A stretch of 29,043 bases of DNA from Chloroflexota bacterium (GCA_020353135.1 CP070688.1:3462252-3491294), one strand, 5' to 3'; numbered from the stretch's first letter, positions 15,047-23,201 are shown. A program made the numbers and translations. The notes: a model not told the origin generated them from the letters alone.

Positions 15047-16240
15047 ATGAATAGCTTTGACGCAGATCCGCTCCGCGCGCTATTTGAGCATCTGGGCATC
15101 AGGCCGGTGTATCTCATGCCCTCCCTGGCGGCCTGGCAGCTTCAGGCCTCCAATCCGCAGAAAGACCTTCCTGTAGCATTGTCTGTTTCGGTCGACACCC
15201 TGCGTGATTTGGCCGTTACAAGCAAGGACTTCCTGCAAATCGGCGTATTCGAGTTCTTCGTGGGGCTAGACTTCTTGCAAGCCAGAAGATCCAAAGATGC
15301 CGTCGAGCACTTTGATTCCGCCAGAAGGCAATGGATATTCATCGATCATCTGCCACTGATCGCGCTGGCTCATATGGGCGCCGGCATGGCACATCAAGGA
15401 GCCGGCGAGTTCAAGCAGGCGATGGCCGCATATTTCAAAGTGAAACAGTGCCTGCAAGATGCCGAAAAGGAGCCATATCGTCTGGAGAAGCTTGAGAGAA
15501 AGAGCAGTCTACAGGATTTCTGGAACGATCTGGAGAGTCTACTTAGGCAGGCGGTCGGTTCTCTGCAGCGCGACTTTGATTCTCAACAAGAAGAACGTCT
15601 AAAGTCGGACCTTGGAGACGAAACGGATTTCGGCGACGAAGTGGATCTCGGCGAAGATGCGGACGCTGGGATTTCGACAGATTCAGATGCTGATTCGGCT
15701 CCGCCGACCCCAGATGAGGCGAACGATACGGGCGTGTTGACTCTCAACATGCAGCCACCCGGGGCGCTTTCAGCAACTGATGTCAATGATCTTCTGTATC
15801 AGACGATAGCCGAGATAGAGGTCCTGAACGGGGCCTTGTCGTTAGCAGACGAACCGCAAGCCCGCCGACTGCCGGAAGTAAGCAAAATCGCTTATGCTGA
15901 GCAGGCAGTACTCACAGTTGAAGTAGTCAATGTGTCCCAGCACGTCTTGCTGTTTTGCCGTTGGCTAATGGCGATTCTGCCAGCTCGCCCGGGCCCGGCT
16001 GAGGCCGGCGGTGATCAGGCGGGAGCGCCACCAACAAGCGATGGACGACAGGTCGGCGCCGATTTTTCACGATCTTGGTTCAGATTACAGGTAGAGTCTG
16101 GGCGCGTCGCCAATTTGATCAAGGCTTACGTGAAGTCGGTGACCAAGAGAGAACCAGAAGACAGAGAAATCGAACGGCTGGTACAAGTAATCGTCCACCT
16201 GGCCGAGTTGCGTGCGAATTATCAACTGACGTTGTGCTAA
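15047..16240 (+). CDS. Unrecognised helical protein with TPR-like repeats and acidic linker
   Basis: 397 residues, no signal peptide or membrane helix. Residues ~62-137 look like two TPR-type helical hairpins (FEFFVGLDFLQARRSKDAVE and GAGMAHQGAGEFKQAMAAYF, with the A/G-x-F and Y-x-A spacing of TPRs). A highly acidic linker (186-228, Asp/Glu-rich) follows, then a mostly helical C-terminal region (about 240-397) interrupted by a Gly/Pro-rich loop (312-335). Start ATG is 17 nt after the SPFH B stop, with a weak AAGG-CGAG ribosome site. Position and domain type suggest a cytoplasmic adaptor that docks on the SPFH pair, which is an inference. I know no named family for it. Confidence 0.6.
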   Translation: MNSFDADPLRALFEHLGIRPVYLMPSLAAWQLQASNPQKDLPVALSVSVDTLRDLAVTSKDFLQIGVFEFFVGLDFLQARRSKDAVEHFDSARRQWIFIDHLPLIALAHMGAGMAHQGAGEFKQAMAAYFKVKQCLQDAEKEPYRLEKLERKSSLQDFWNDLESLLRQAVGSLQRDFDSQQEERLKSDLGDETDFGDEVDLGEDADAGISTDSDADSAPPTPDEANDTGVLTLNMQPPGALSATDVNDLLYQTIAEIEVLNGALSLADEPQARRLPEVSKIAYAEQAVLTVEVVNVSQHVLLFCRWLMAILPARPGPAEAGGDQAGAPPTSDGRQVGADFSRSWFRLQVESGRVANLIKAYVKSVTKREPEDREIERLVQVIVHLAELRANYQLTLC

Positions 16241-16245
16241 GCGAT

Positions 16246-16257
16246 ATTGCTAGCAAT
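16246..16257. repeat. 12-bp perfect palindrome between the TPR-like and kinase genes
   Basis: ATTGCTAGCAAT reads the same on both strands and sits 5 nt after the TPR-like gene's stop, 31 nt before the kinase ATG. It may be an operator or a minor hairpin. No promoter hexamers are evident around it. Confidence 0.35.
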
Positions 16258-16288
16258 CCTGTAGAGACAAGCCGTCGGAGGAATACAT

Positions 16289-17218
16289 ATGGGCGATCAT
16301 GTCCTGGTGATGGGGGCAATGCTCCTGGACACAAAAGGCAAGCCAATTGACGGCCTGGAAGTCGGCACGTCGAACCAGGCTGAAATCAGGCATGTGCGCG
16401 GCGGCAGCGCCCGAAATGTCGCCGAAAACCTGGCTAGATTAGGCGCAAAGGTATTGCTTATCTCGGCCGTTGGAGATGATCGCACTGGCGAACGCCTGCT
16501 CGCCCAGACCGCAGAAGCCGGCGTCAACGTCGATCATGTGATCACTGTTGACGGAGGCAATACGGGATCCTATATTGTGCTCCTGGACGCAGATGGATCG
16601 TTGTCGGTCGCCCTGGATGACGATCGTGTGATGGAAAACGTCAATGCCGGATACCTTTACAAGAACCGACGGCTTTTCCGTGACGCCTGCATGGTCATGG
16701 TCGACGGAAGCCTCTCGCCGGCCGCCCTGGAAACTGTGATTCGATTGACCCGTCAATATGAGCTACCGTTATGCGCCGATCCTTCGTCTGCGCGGCTCGC
16801 CGGGAAACTGCGTCCACACCTGGCCGATTTGCACCTGGTTGTGCCGAATGAGGTTGAGGCAGCAGCCCTCTGCGGCACCGCTTTTGCCGGTTACGGGCCC
16901 GACGCCAGCCTGGGGGTTGCCCTGTTACTCAGGCGGGCGGGCGTATCGACCGCCATCGTAACCATGGCCGATTTTGGATTGGTTTACGCTTCGTCAGCGG
17001 AAACTGGCCATATTCCGGCTCGCTATAGCCAAATGATCGATAGTACTGGTACCGGTGATGCCGTCACGGCGGCTATCATGTTTGGGATGATTAACGATCT
17101 GCCGGGTATTGAAGCCATAAGATTGGGCGCGGCGGCCGCCAGCCTGACGCTGCAGACCCACGATACGGTCGTACCAGACCTTAGCCTGGATATGCTTTAT
17201 GACCACCTCATAGTCTAG
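16289..17218 (+). CDS. PfkB-family carbohydrate kinase, pseudouridine-kinase-like
   Basis: 309 residues, a typical ribokinase/PfkB fold. The N-terminal substrate motif is GGSARNVAENLARLGAKV (about 38-55), VGDDRTGERLL follows, and NTGSYIVLLDADG resembles the lid of pseudouridine kinases. The central block ADPSSA and VVPNEVEAAALCG are family landmarks. The C-terminal PfkB signature is DSTGTGDAV, with catalytic base D257 where most members have DTTGAGDxF. The kinase phosphorylates a sugar or nucleoside 5'-hydroxyl with ATP. The R-N-x-A-E-N-L motif points to PsuK-like enzymes, but the usual partner PsuG (pseudouridine-5'-phosphate glycosidase) is not in the window, so the substrate is left open. 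GGAGG 7 nt before the ATG is a good ribosome site. Confidence 0.8.
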   Translation: MGDHVLVMGAMLLDTKGKPIDGLEVGTSNQAEIRHVRGGSARNVAENLARLGAKVLLISAVGDDRTGERLLAQTAEAGVNVDHVITVDGGNTGSYIVLLDADGSLSVALDDDRVMENVNAGYLYKNRRLFRDACMVMVDGSLSPAALETVIRLTRQYELPLCADPSSARLAGKLRPHLADLHLVVPNEVEAAALCGTAFAGYGPDASLGVALLLRRAGVSTAIVTMADFGLVYASSAETGHIPARYSQMIDSTGTGDAVTAAIMFGMINDLPGIEAIRLGAAAASLTLQTHDTVVPDLSLDMLYDHLIV

Positions 17219-17292
17219 CAGTCGAATCTGACTCATTAATTGCCTGCCGTCCGTTCCTTCTGACGCAAGAATTCCGTGATTCTTCAACTGCA

Positions 17293-17958
17293 ATGAACAA
17301 CTTCATCGGACTCATAATCGCCTTTGTCTACATCTTTGCCGTTATTGGGCTGGCCGAGGCACTGCGCCGCTGGCGCGGGTATGGCGCAGGCTTCACCCGA
17401 AAAGTCATTCACATTGGGGTCGGCATGTTAAGCTGGCTGGTGCCGTTCCTGTTTGACTCACCCTGGCCGTTTGTCTTCGCTTGCCTGGTGTTTGTGATAA
17501 TCAATCTTCTAGACTACCGGTACGGCTTCTTCTCGGCGATGGCCAGCAGCGATCGCTCAAACTTGGGAACGGTCTATTTCCCGCTGGCGGCCGCGGCCGT
17601 GGCTCTCATTTTTTGGGATACCCCACCGTTGATGGTGGCGGCGCTCATGCCATTGACCTGGGGAGATGGCCTGGCGCCGGTCGTAGGCCAGGCCTATGGT
17701 CGGAACACGTATACGGTCTTCGGCCACACGCGAACTCTGCAGGGATCAGCCGCGTTCTTCGTGACGGGAGGCCTCTTTACCTGGCTGGCGCTTTGGCTCA
17801 TTCCTGGCCCGCCTGACATTATGCCGCTGGAGGCTGTCCTGCCAACCATTGTCGTCATGTTGGCCACGACGCTGACTGAGGCGATATCGCCCTGGGGCCT
17901 TGATAATCTGACCGTTACGGCTGTAGCGATCGTAGTCCTGAGCCTATGGCAATTTTAG
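17293..17958 (+). CDS. Phytol/dolichol-kinase-like integral membrane protein
   Basis: 221 residues, around six or seven membrane helices. It carries the features of the CTP-dependent polyprenol/phytol/dolichol kinase family (related to CdsA): TRKVIHIGVGMLSW near residue 35, the cytidylyl-type loop LTWGDGLAPVVGQAYGRN (121-138), GHTRTLQGSAAFF, and the C-terminal DNLTV motif (about 204). Members phosphorylate a long-chain isoprenoid alcohol in the membrane. In this setting it might recycle phytol or make a polyprenyl phosphate carrier. The start ATG has no visible ribosome site. A 6-bp hairpin (AAGAAT/ATTCTT, about 17266-17283) lies just upstream. Position in the plus-strand run suggests cotranscription with the kinase gene. 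Confidence 0.75.
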   Translation: MNNFIGLIIAFVYIFAVIGLAEALRRWRGYGAGFTRKVIHIGVGMLSWLVPFLFDSPWPFVFACLVFVIINLLDYRYGFFSAMASSDRSNLGTVYFPLAAAAVALIFWDTPPLMVAALMPLTWGDGLAPVVGQAYGRNTYTVFGHTRTLQGSAAFFVTGGLFTWLALWLIPGPPDIMPLEAVLPTIVVMLATTLTEAISPWGLDNLTVTAVAIVVLSLWQF

Positions 17959-17991
17959 GCCGGCCAAAAAGGCCAGGGCTAGGGCGAAGGG

Positions 17992-18036
17992 CAAATTGGC
18001 CAAGGACAGTTTGGCTAAGGCCAAATTGGCCAAGGG
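17992..18036 (+). repeat. 15-bp tandem repeat, three units, in the amidohydrolase leader
   Basis: CAAATTGGCCAAGG occurs exactly at 17992-18005 and again at 18022-18035. A degenerate copy, CAGTTTGGCTAAGG, lies exactly between them at 18007-18020, giving a 15-bp period. Each exact unit contains the palindrome TTGGCCAA. A further decayed unit may precede (about 17977-17991). The array ends inside the ribosome-binding region of the amidohydrolase gene: the AAGGG of unit three serves as its Shine-Dalgarno. Confidence 0.75.
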
Positions 18037-18045
18037 ATAGTTTTG

Positions 18046-19674
18046 ATGATGACAAGCGGAATTTTGAAGAATGGCCGAATCCACACCCAGGATGAATCGC
18101 TGCCTAAGGCGACGGCCGTCGCCTTAAGCGGCGATCGAATCATTGGTGTAGGCTCAGACGAGGATATGCTAGCCCTGGCGAGCGGTGATAGCCAGGTAAT
18201 AGATCTGGGCGGCCGCTGCGTTACGCCCGGCCTCGTCGATGCCCACGTTCATTTTCAGGGCTATTCCCTGGGGCTGAACCTCATCGATCTGTCAGGCTCA
18301 GTCGACCTGAACGAAGCCCTTGATCGGGTAGCCGCCGCTAAACAGCAGGGTGCATTTGACAGGTGGCTAACGGGCAGGGGCTGGAATCAGGCGGAGTGGC
18401 CGGATGGTCGATTCCCCCGGGCGGCCGATCTGGATCGAGCATCCGGAGCTTTGCCGGCGCTATTGAAGCATAAGAGTGGTCATGCGGCCTGGGCAAATAC
18501 ACGAGCCCTGCGTCTGGCCGCGATCACGGCCGAGACGCTCGATCCGCCGGGTGGGCAGATCCAGCGCGACGGAGATGGCCAGCCGACGGGTATTCTGTTT
18601 GAATCGGCAATCGATCTGGTGAACGACCGCATACCCAGGCCGAGTGAAGCTGAGTTGGTCGAGGCGATGAAGCTGGGCCAACAGAAGTGCCTGGAGGCGG
18701 GCTTGACCGGCGTGCACGATTTCGACGGCCGGGCCTGTTTTGGGGCGCTGCAGACTCTGCATCAAGAAGGCGCACTCTCACTTCGCATAGTCAAGAACAT
18801 ACCCGTCAAGTATTTGGACCACGCGACAGGTATTGGCTTGCATTCAGGCTTTGGCGACGATTGGCTGCGCATCGGCGGGGTTAAGATGTTTGCCGACGGC
18901 GCCCTGGGTCCTCGGACGGCGACCATGCTGGCGCCGTATGAGGGCGAACCGGAGAATCGCGGTATCGTAGTGACTGACAAAGAGGAGATGATGGCCTATG
19001 CCAGTCAGGCCTGCGCCTCCGGTTTGAGCCTGACTGTACACGCTATTGGCGATCGGGCCAATCATGACGTGTTGGACGTTTATGAGGCATTGAGAACCCA
19101 AGAACGGGAGCGCAATGTTGCCCACGAGCCAGGCGCTACGCGTGGTCGGTTACTGCGCCATCGCATCGAACACTTCCAGATCGCGCATCCCACAGACTTC
19201 GAACGGCTGGCGGCGCTGGAGGTGGTCGCTTCGATGCAGCCTATTCATGCCACGTCGGATATGGAGATGGCCGATCGTTACTGGGGTGGGCGGGCCAAGA
19301 ATAGTTATGCCTGGCGGCGCGTCTTGCAGGCCGGCGGCATACTGGCTCTCGGTTCGGACGCGCCGGTCGAACCAATTGAGCCGTTGACCGGTATACACGC
19401 CGCAATTACGAGACAACGCCCTGACGGCAGCCCGGGGCCGCGAGGCTGGTATCCGGAGCAGCGCTTAAGCATGGCCGAGGCGATTCATGGCTTTACCTTG
19501 GGCCCGGCGCTGGCCTGCGGCCGGGAGACATTGCTAGGCAGTATCACAGCGGGAAAATTGGCCGATTTGACGATCTTCGAACAGGACATCTATCAGATTC
19601 CGGCGGCCGATATCGTCGACGTACAGATCGCCGGAACCATTGTGGGAGGGCAGTTCAAGTTTCGTAGCTGGTAA
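18046..19674 (+). CDS. YtcJ-like metal-dependent amidohydrolase
   Basis: 542 residues, normal for the amidohydrolase_3/YtcJ family. The N-terminal small beta-sandwich contains GDRIIGVGSDEDMLAL. The first metal-binding motif is VDAHVHF (H67, H69). The long insertion with SGHAAWANTRAL is typical of YtcJ enzymes. GGVKMFADGALGPRTA carries the probable bridging Lys. Later ligands are in HAIGDRANHD and HRIEH, and the catalytic Asp is in LGSDAPVEP. The family hydrolyses amides of varied substrates, and the substrate here cannot be read from sequence. The open frame begins at a TTG (18043) followed by two ATGs. I chose ATG 18046, about 9 nt after AAGGG. The 3' end overlaps the opposite-strand cyclase-family gene by 20 bp. 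Confidence 0.88.
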   Translation: MMTSGILKNGRIHTQDESLPKATAVALSGDRIIGVGSDEDMLALASGDSQVIDLGGRCVTPGLVDAHVHFQGYSLGLNLIDLSGSVDLNEALDRVAAAKQQGAFDRWLTGRGWNQAEWPDGRFPRAADLDRASGALPALLKHKSGHAAWANTRALRLAAITAETLDPPGGQIQRDGDGQPTGILFESAIDLVNDRIPRPSEAELVEAMKLGQQKCLEAGLTGVHDFDGRACFGALQTLHQEGALSLRIVKNIPVKYLDHATGIGLHSGFGDDWLRIGGVKMFADGALGPRTATMLAPYEGEPENRGIVVTDKEEMMAYASQACASGLSLTVHAIGDRANHDVLDVYEALRTQERERNVAHEPGATRGRLLRHRIEHFQIAHPTDFERLAALEVVASMQPIHATSDMEMADRYWGGRAKNSYAWRRVLQAGGILALGSDAPVEPIEPLTGIHAAITRQRPDGSPGPRGWYPEQRLSMAEAIHGFTLGPALACGRETLLGSITAGKLADLTIFEQDIYQIPAADIVDVQIAGTIVGGQFKFRSW

Positions 19675-20353
19675 GTGGCACGGCCGGAACCAGGCCAAAC
19701 GCCCGCACCGGAAAGGAACCCAGATCCTTCACCTTCACCGGCACGGCGAAGAAGCGAAATCCATCATCTGGAAGTCGATCCAGTCGCGTTAAATGCTCGA
19801 CGATCGGGATCTCGGCTTGCAGGAGAATGGAGTGCGCCGGCCGGCGTCCGTCACTCGTGTCGTCAATGTTGAGCGAATCGATGCCGACCATCAAGGCGCC
19901 ATTATCTCGCAAGTAGAGCGCAGCGTCTTCGGTAAGGAAGGGATGGCCGTCGAAGTACTGTTCGGTTTTCCAGTATTTTGACCAGCCTGTATGAATAAGC
20001 ACAGCACGGCCGGTAAGCGATAAATCGTGAAGGTGAGGTGCATCTATGGCCGGCTGGCTCTCGACCGGAATTCGGACGACCAAGCCCTCAAGGTTGGCTA
20101 GCTTGCGCAGAGACAACTCGGACAAGTCAACGCCGCCCGGGAAGCGATGAAAGGGCGCGTCGACGTAGGTGCCAGTATTGGCCACCATGTCTATCCGGCC
20201 GATATGAAACTCAGTACCTGGTGCGTAGTGGGCGCGTGACTGCTCCCGGCCGAGATAGTCGCCGATAGCGGGTGCGGGCAACCCCGGATAGGTAGTGATG
20301 CCTTCTTCGACCGTGTGGCTCACGTCGACAAGGTCGAAAGTCGCGTCTTTCAT
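19655..20353 (-). CDS. Cyclase-family (kynurenine formamidase-like) protein
   Basis: 232 residues, right length for the family that includes KynB and polyketide/isatin hydrolases. N-terminal VDVSHTVEEGITTYPGLPAP is a family landmark. The metal-site motif, normally HxGTHxDxPxH, reads NTGTYVDAPFH here (residues 59-69): two histidine ligands are Asn59 and Tyr63, while Asp65 and His69 remain. Downstream AHSILL and IVEHL blocks are in the right places. It may bind metal differently, belong to a distinct GTY-type subfamily, or have another activity. It ends within the opposite-strand amidohydrolase gene (20-bp tail overlap), so transcription of the two could interfere. The ligase gene upstream is on the same strand, 72 nt away. 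Confidence 0.8.
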   Translation of the reverse strand: MKDATFDLVDVSHTVEEGITTYPGLPAPAIGDYLGREQSRAHYAPGTEFHIGRIDMVANTGTYVDAPFHRFPGGVDLSELSLRKLANLEGLVVRIPVESQPAIDAPHLHDLSLTGRAVLIHTGWSKYWKTEQYFDGHPFLTEDAALYLRDNGALMVGIDSLNIDDTSDGRRPAHSILLQAEIPIVEHLTRLDRLPDDGFRFFAVPVKVKDLGSFPVRAFGLVPAVPLTSYET

Positions 20354-20425
20354 CGTTGTTCTCTGCTAGCAAGTAGAGCCGGATATCAGCCTTCGCGCAG
20401 AGTGGTCATTTGCGTTTGAGCCCGT

Positions 20426-21580
20426 CTACAAGCCTTCCGAGGTTTCAACTACCAGGTTGTCGACGACCGCCATGAGAGCCTCTTTGCGATTGTCGTCGCC
20501 GCCATGTTGGTTGTATACGGCGATTTGCCGGTCGGCGCTGTTGCCTTCTCGCAGGATGGTTCGCAGGTATTCGACTTCCTCGCGACTGCCCAGATCGTCC
20601 AGCACATCGTCGACGATTTCCAGTAGCTCTTCCATCAGGAAGTGGTATGGTACTGACTCCTCGATGCCGAAATCAATCATCTCTCCGCGGATGCCATAAC
20701 GTACAGCACGCCACTTGTTCTCGGTGATATGCATGTGGCGATACTGGCGCCAGGCCATGTTGCTCCGCCTGAGTTTGACCAATTTGGCGCATATAGCCTG
20801 GAACAAGGCGGCGATGCAAACCGCTTCATCCACCTTAGTACAAATATCGGCAATGCGAAACTCGAGCGTGTCAAACACGGGGTGCGGACGAATATCCCAC
20901 CAGATTTTTGCTACCGGATCGCGTTTACCAAAAGATCCCACTTTTTCCAGAGTGCGGACGTAGGATTCATACTCGCTCCACGATGTGAAGGCATGGGGGA
21001 TGCCGGTGCGCGGTAACATCTCAAACACGACGCTACGGTAAGACTTGAGACCGGTGTTATATCCATGCCAGAAGGGGGAACTCGTGGACAATGCCAGAAG
21101 GTGAGGGATGAAATAACGCGCCTGGTGCATCACCTCGACCATGAGATTCTTCGACTCCTGATCAGAGCCAAAACCGACGTGAACGTGCATGCCGAAGATG
21201 AGCAGGCCACGGGCGACACGCTGCATATCGTCGAGTAATTCTCTGTATCTCACGCCTTCTGTGATGTTCTGTTCTTCCCACTTGGCAAATGGATGGGTCG
21301 AAGCGGCCGCGATTTTTAGGCCATTTTCTTTTGCCAGGGCAGTAACCTCTCGTCGAAGACGGATGACCTCCTGCCGAATTTCCTTGACGTTTCGACAGAC
21401 GTGGCTGCCGACCTCTACCTGAGACTGCATCAGTTCTGGCATGATGTTCAATTTCTCCTGGCGCTGCTCGTCCTGAGAAAGCAGCTCGGTGATGTAGGAG
21501 AATAAATTGCGCGTCTCCGGATCAATGATCTGATACTCTTCCTCGATGCCAAGAGTAAGTGGAGGCTCGGGCAGTGTCAT
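20426..21580 (-). CDS. GCS2-family carboxylate-amine ligase (YbdK-like)
   Basis: 384 residues. Members join an amine to the gamma-carboxyl of glutamate or a similar acid using ATP; YbdK of E. coli has weak glutamate-cysteine ligase activity. Visible landmarks: LGIEEEYQIIDPET near the N-terminus (metal-binding Glu residues), MQSQVEVGSHVC, then LLIFGMHVHVG, TGLKSYRSVVFEMLPRTGIP, and HPVFDTLEFRIAD with conserved Glu and Arg in the active site. AGGAGG 9 nt before the ATG is a strong ribosome site. No glutathione synthetase or ergothioneine gene is nearby, so the product is unknown. It follows leucyl aminopeptidase on the same strand, with a perfect inverted repeat between them. Confidence 0.9.
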   Translation of the reverse strand: MTLPEPPLTLGIEEEYQIIDPETRNLFSYITELLSQDEQRQEKLNIMPELMQSQVEVGSHVCRNVKEIRQEVIRLRREVTALAKENGLKIAAASTHPFAKWEEQNITEGVRYRELLDDMQRVARGLLIFGMHVHVGFGSDQESKNLMVEVMHQARYFIPHLLALSTSSPFWHGYNTGLKSYRSVVFEMLPRTGIPHAFTSWSEYESYVRTLEKVGSFGKRDPVAKIWWDIRPHPVFDTLEFRIADICTKVDEAVCIAALFQAICAKLVKLRRSNMAWRQYRHMHITENKWRAVRYGIRGEMIDFGIEESVPYHFLMEELLEIVDDVLDDLGSREEVEYLRTILREGNSADRQIAVYNQHGGDDNRKEALMAVVDNLVVETSEGL

Positions 21581-21650
21581 TGTCTATTTCCTCCTGTTCT
21601 CTAAGAACTGCCGTACTTCAAGAACTTCTGTTCCTTTAGGAGAATCAGCC

Positions 21651-21671
21651 GCCGATCGATTCACGATCGGC
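21651..21671. repeat. Perfect 8-bp inverted repeat between pepA and the carboxylate-amine ligase gene
   Basis: GCCGATCG, loop ATTCA, CGATCGGC. It lies 40 nt past the pepA stop and 71 nt before the ligase ATG on the minus strand. No T-run follows on either side in the right orientation, although a run of six T precedes it on the minus strand. It may act as a 3' mRNA stabiliser, a weak terminator or a protein site. Confidence 0.55.
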
Positions 21672-21710
21672 CGCCCGCCGAAAAAAGGTCAACGCTGACG
21701 GTCTGGTCAA

Positions 21711-23201
21711 TTACCAATTACGCAGGAACTCGAGCAGCAGCCGGACGCCAAAGCCTGTGGCGCCGGCTGTATTGTATCCGCTGTCTTTTTCGCCGAAGGC
21801 CACGCTGGCGATGTCCAAATGGGCCCACGGATAGTCGGTGAATTGCTTCAGAAATATGGCTGAAGTAGCCACGCCGCCCATGCGCCCGCCGGAGTTCTTC
21901 ATATCTGCCACGTCCGATTTGATGGCCTTCTTGTAATCATCCCACAAGGGCAAGGGCCAGAGTCGCTCGTGAGTGCTCTTGGCGGCGTACAGAAGTTGGT
22001 CGCGCAAAGCGTCGTCGTTGGCGAACAGGCCGGCGGCCATTCCTTTCCCCAGGGCGACGACACTGGCGCCGGTTAACGTAGCCAGGTCAACGACAGCCTT
22101 CGGCTTATAATGAGCCGCGTAGACCAGGCCGTCTGCGAGGACCATGCGCCCTTCCGCATCGGTGCTGATGATTTCGATCGTTTTGCCGTTGCTGGCCTTG
22201 ATCACATCGGCCGGACGGTAGGCCTCGGCGTCGGGCATGTTTTCGGTGCATGGTGTGATGCCGATTACTCGCAGCGGCAAATCGAGAAGCCCTACGCTCT
22301 TCATCGCGCCCAGAACGGCCGCCGCCCCGGCCATATCTGATTTCATGAGGCCCATGCGCTCACTCGGCTTAATGGAAATGCCGCCGGTATCGAAGGTGAT
22401 GCCTTTGCCAATTAGAACAATCGTGTCAACGTCCTGGCGATGGCTGTTGTGTTCCAAGACGATGAATTTGGGCGGTTCTCCGGCACCCTTGGCCACTGCC
22501 AGGAAGGCGCCCATGTCGCGCTTTGCAGCCCATTCCCTGTCGCCCACGGTGAGTTCCATGCCCTGCTCCTCGGCAATTTCCTCGGCCGCCTGGGCCATCC
22601 TGGTTGGCGTGGCGACGTTAGGCGGCATGTTAACCAGGTCACGCGCCAACTGGACCCCAGCGCCGATCGCCCTGGCTGCGGCGATGCCGGCCTCGAATGC
22701 CTCGATCTTATCGGTTGAGAATTCGACCACGGTAAACGTCTCTATAATATGCTGTTCTTGCTGCTCCTTGTCGGCGTCGAAGCGATAGGCCGCCAGCAGG
22801 GATCCTTCCACCGTCGCCTGGGCCGCGGCCGCAGCCGGCAGCCCGGCTATACCCGCGCCATGGACGATCGTGGCCACATGGTTGGCCTTGCGCTTGCGAG
22901 CCTGCCTGATGGCCGTTGCCGACGCGCTACGGACACCCTCAAGATCGAACTCGCCGGACTCACCAAGCCCAACAACTATCACACGCTTGGCCGGAATGGC
23001 GCCGCGCGGATACAGGACAACCGATTCGCCGCGCTTGCCGCTAAAGTCTCCGTTCTGGATCAATTCGGAGATGGCGCCGTTGAGGGCGCCGTCTACGGCG
23101 CCGGTGGCCCCGGAAGGAGCCGTGACGCCCTCGAACAGGTTGACGATAAGGGTGTCAGCCGGGTATTCTTGGATGCTGCCCTGTGCAACAGAAGTGTTCA
23201 T
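21711..23201 (-). CDS. pepA: Leucyl aminopeptidase (M17 family)
   Basis: 496 residues, standard length. It is a hexameric two-metal cytosolic enzyme that removes N-terminal residues from peptides. Numbered from the first ATG, the metal ligands and catalytic residues are all present: K267 and D272 in GKGITFDTGG, K279, D290 in MKSDMAGAA, and D349, E351 and R353 in STDAEGRMVLADGL, where the family signature usually begins with Asn instead of Ser. The N-terminal third is the variable macro-like domain. Two ATGs are adjacent (23204 and 23201). GAGGAAA ends directly before the first, so GAGG is 3 nt from it and 6 nt from the second, and I chose the second. Confidence 0.95.
   Translation of the reverse strand: MNTSVAQGSIQEYPADTLIVNLFEGVTAPSGATGAVDGALNGAISELIQNGDFSGKRGESVVLYPRGAIPAKRVIVVGLGESGEFDLEGVRSASATAIRQARKRKANHVATIVHGAGIAGLPAAAAAQATVEGSLLAAYRFDADKEQQEQHIIETFTVVEFSTDKIEAFEAGIAAARAIGAGVQLARDLVNMPPNVATPTRMAQAAEEIAEEQGMELTVGDREWAAKRDMGAFLAVAKGAGEPPKFIVLEHNSHRQDVDTIVLIGKGITFDTGGISIKPSERMGLMKSDMAGAAAVLGAMKSVGLLDLPLRVIGITPCTENMPDAEAYRPADVIKASNGKTIEIISTDAEGRMVLADGLVYAAHYKPKAVVDLATLTGASVVALGKGMAAGLFANDDALRDQLLYAAKSTHERLWPLPLWDDYKKAIKSDVADMKNSGGRMGGVATSAIFLKQFTDYPWAHLDIASVAFGEKDSGYNTAGATGFGVRLLLEFLRNW

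Noticed and set aside
22237..22788. 183-residue plus-strand open frame antisense to pepA
   Set aside because: It covers the conserved catalytic half of pepA and is compositionally a Ser/Ala-rich shadow with no ribosome site.
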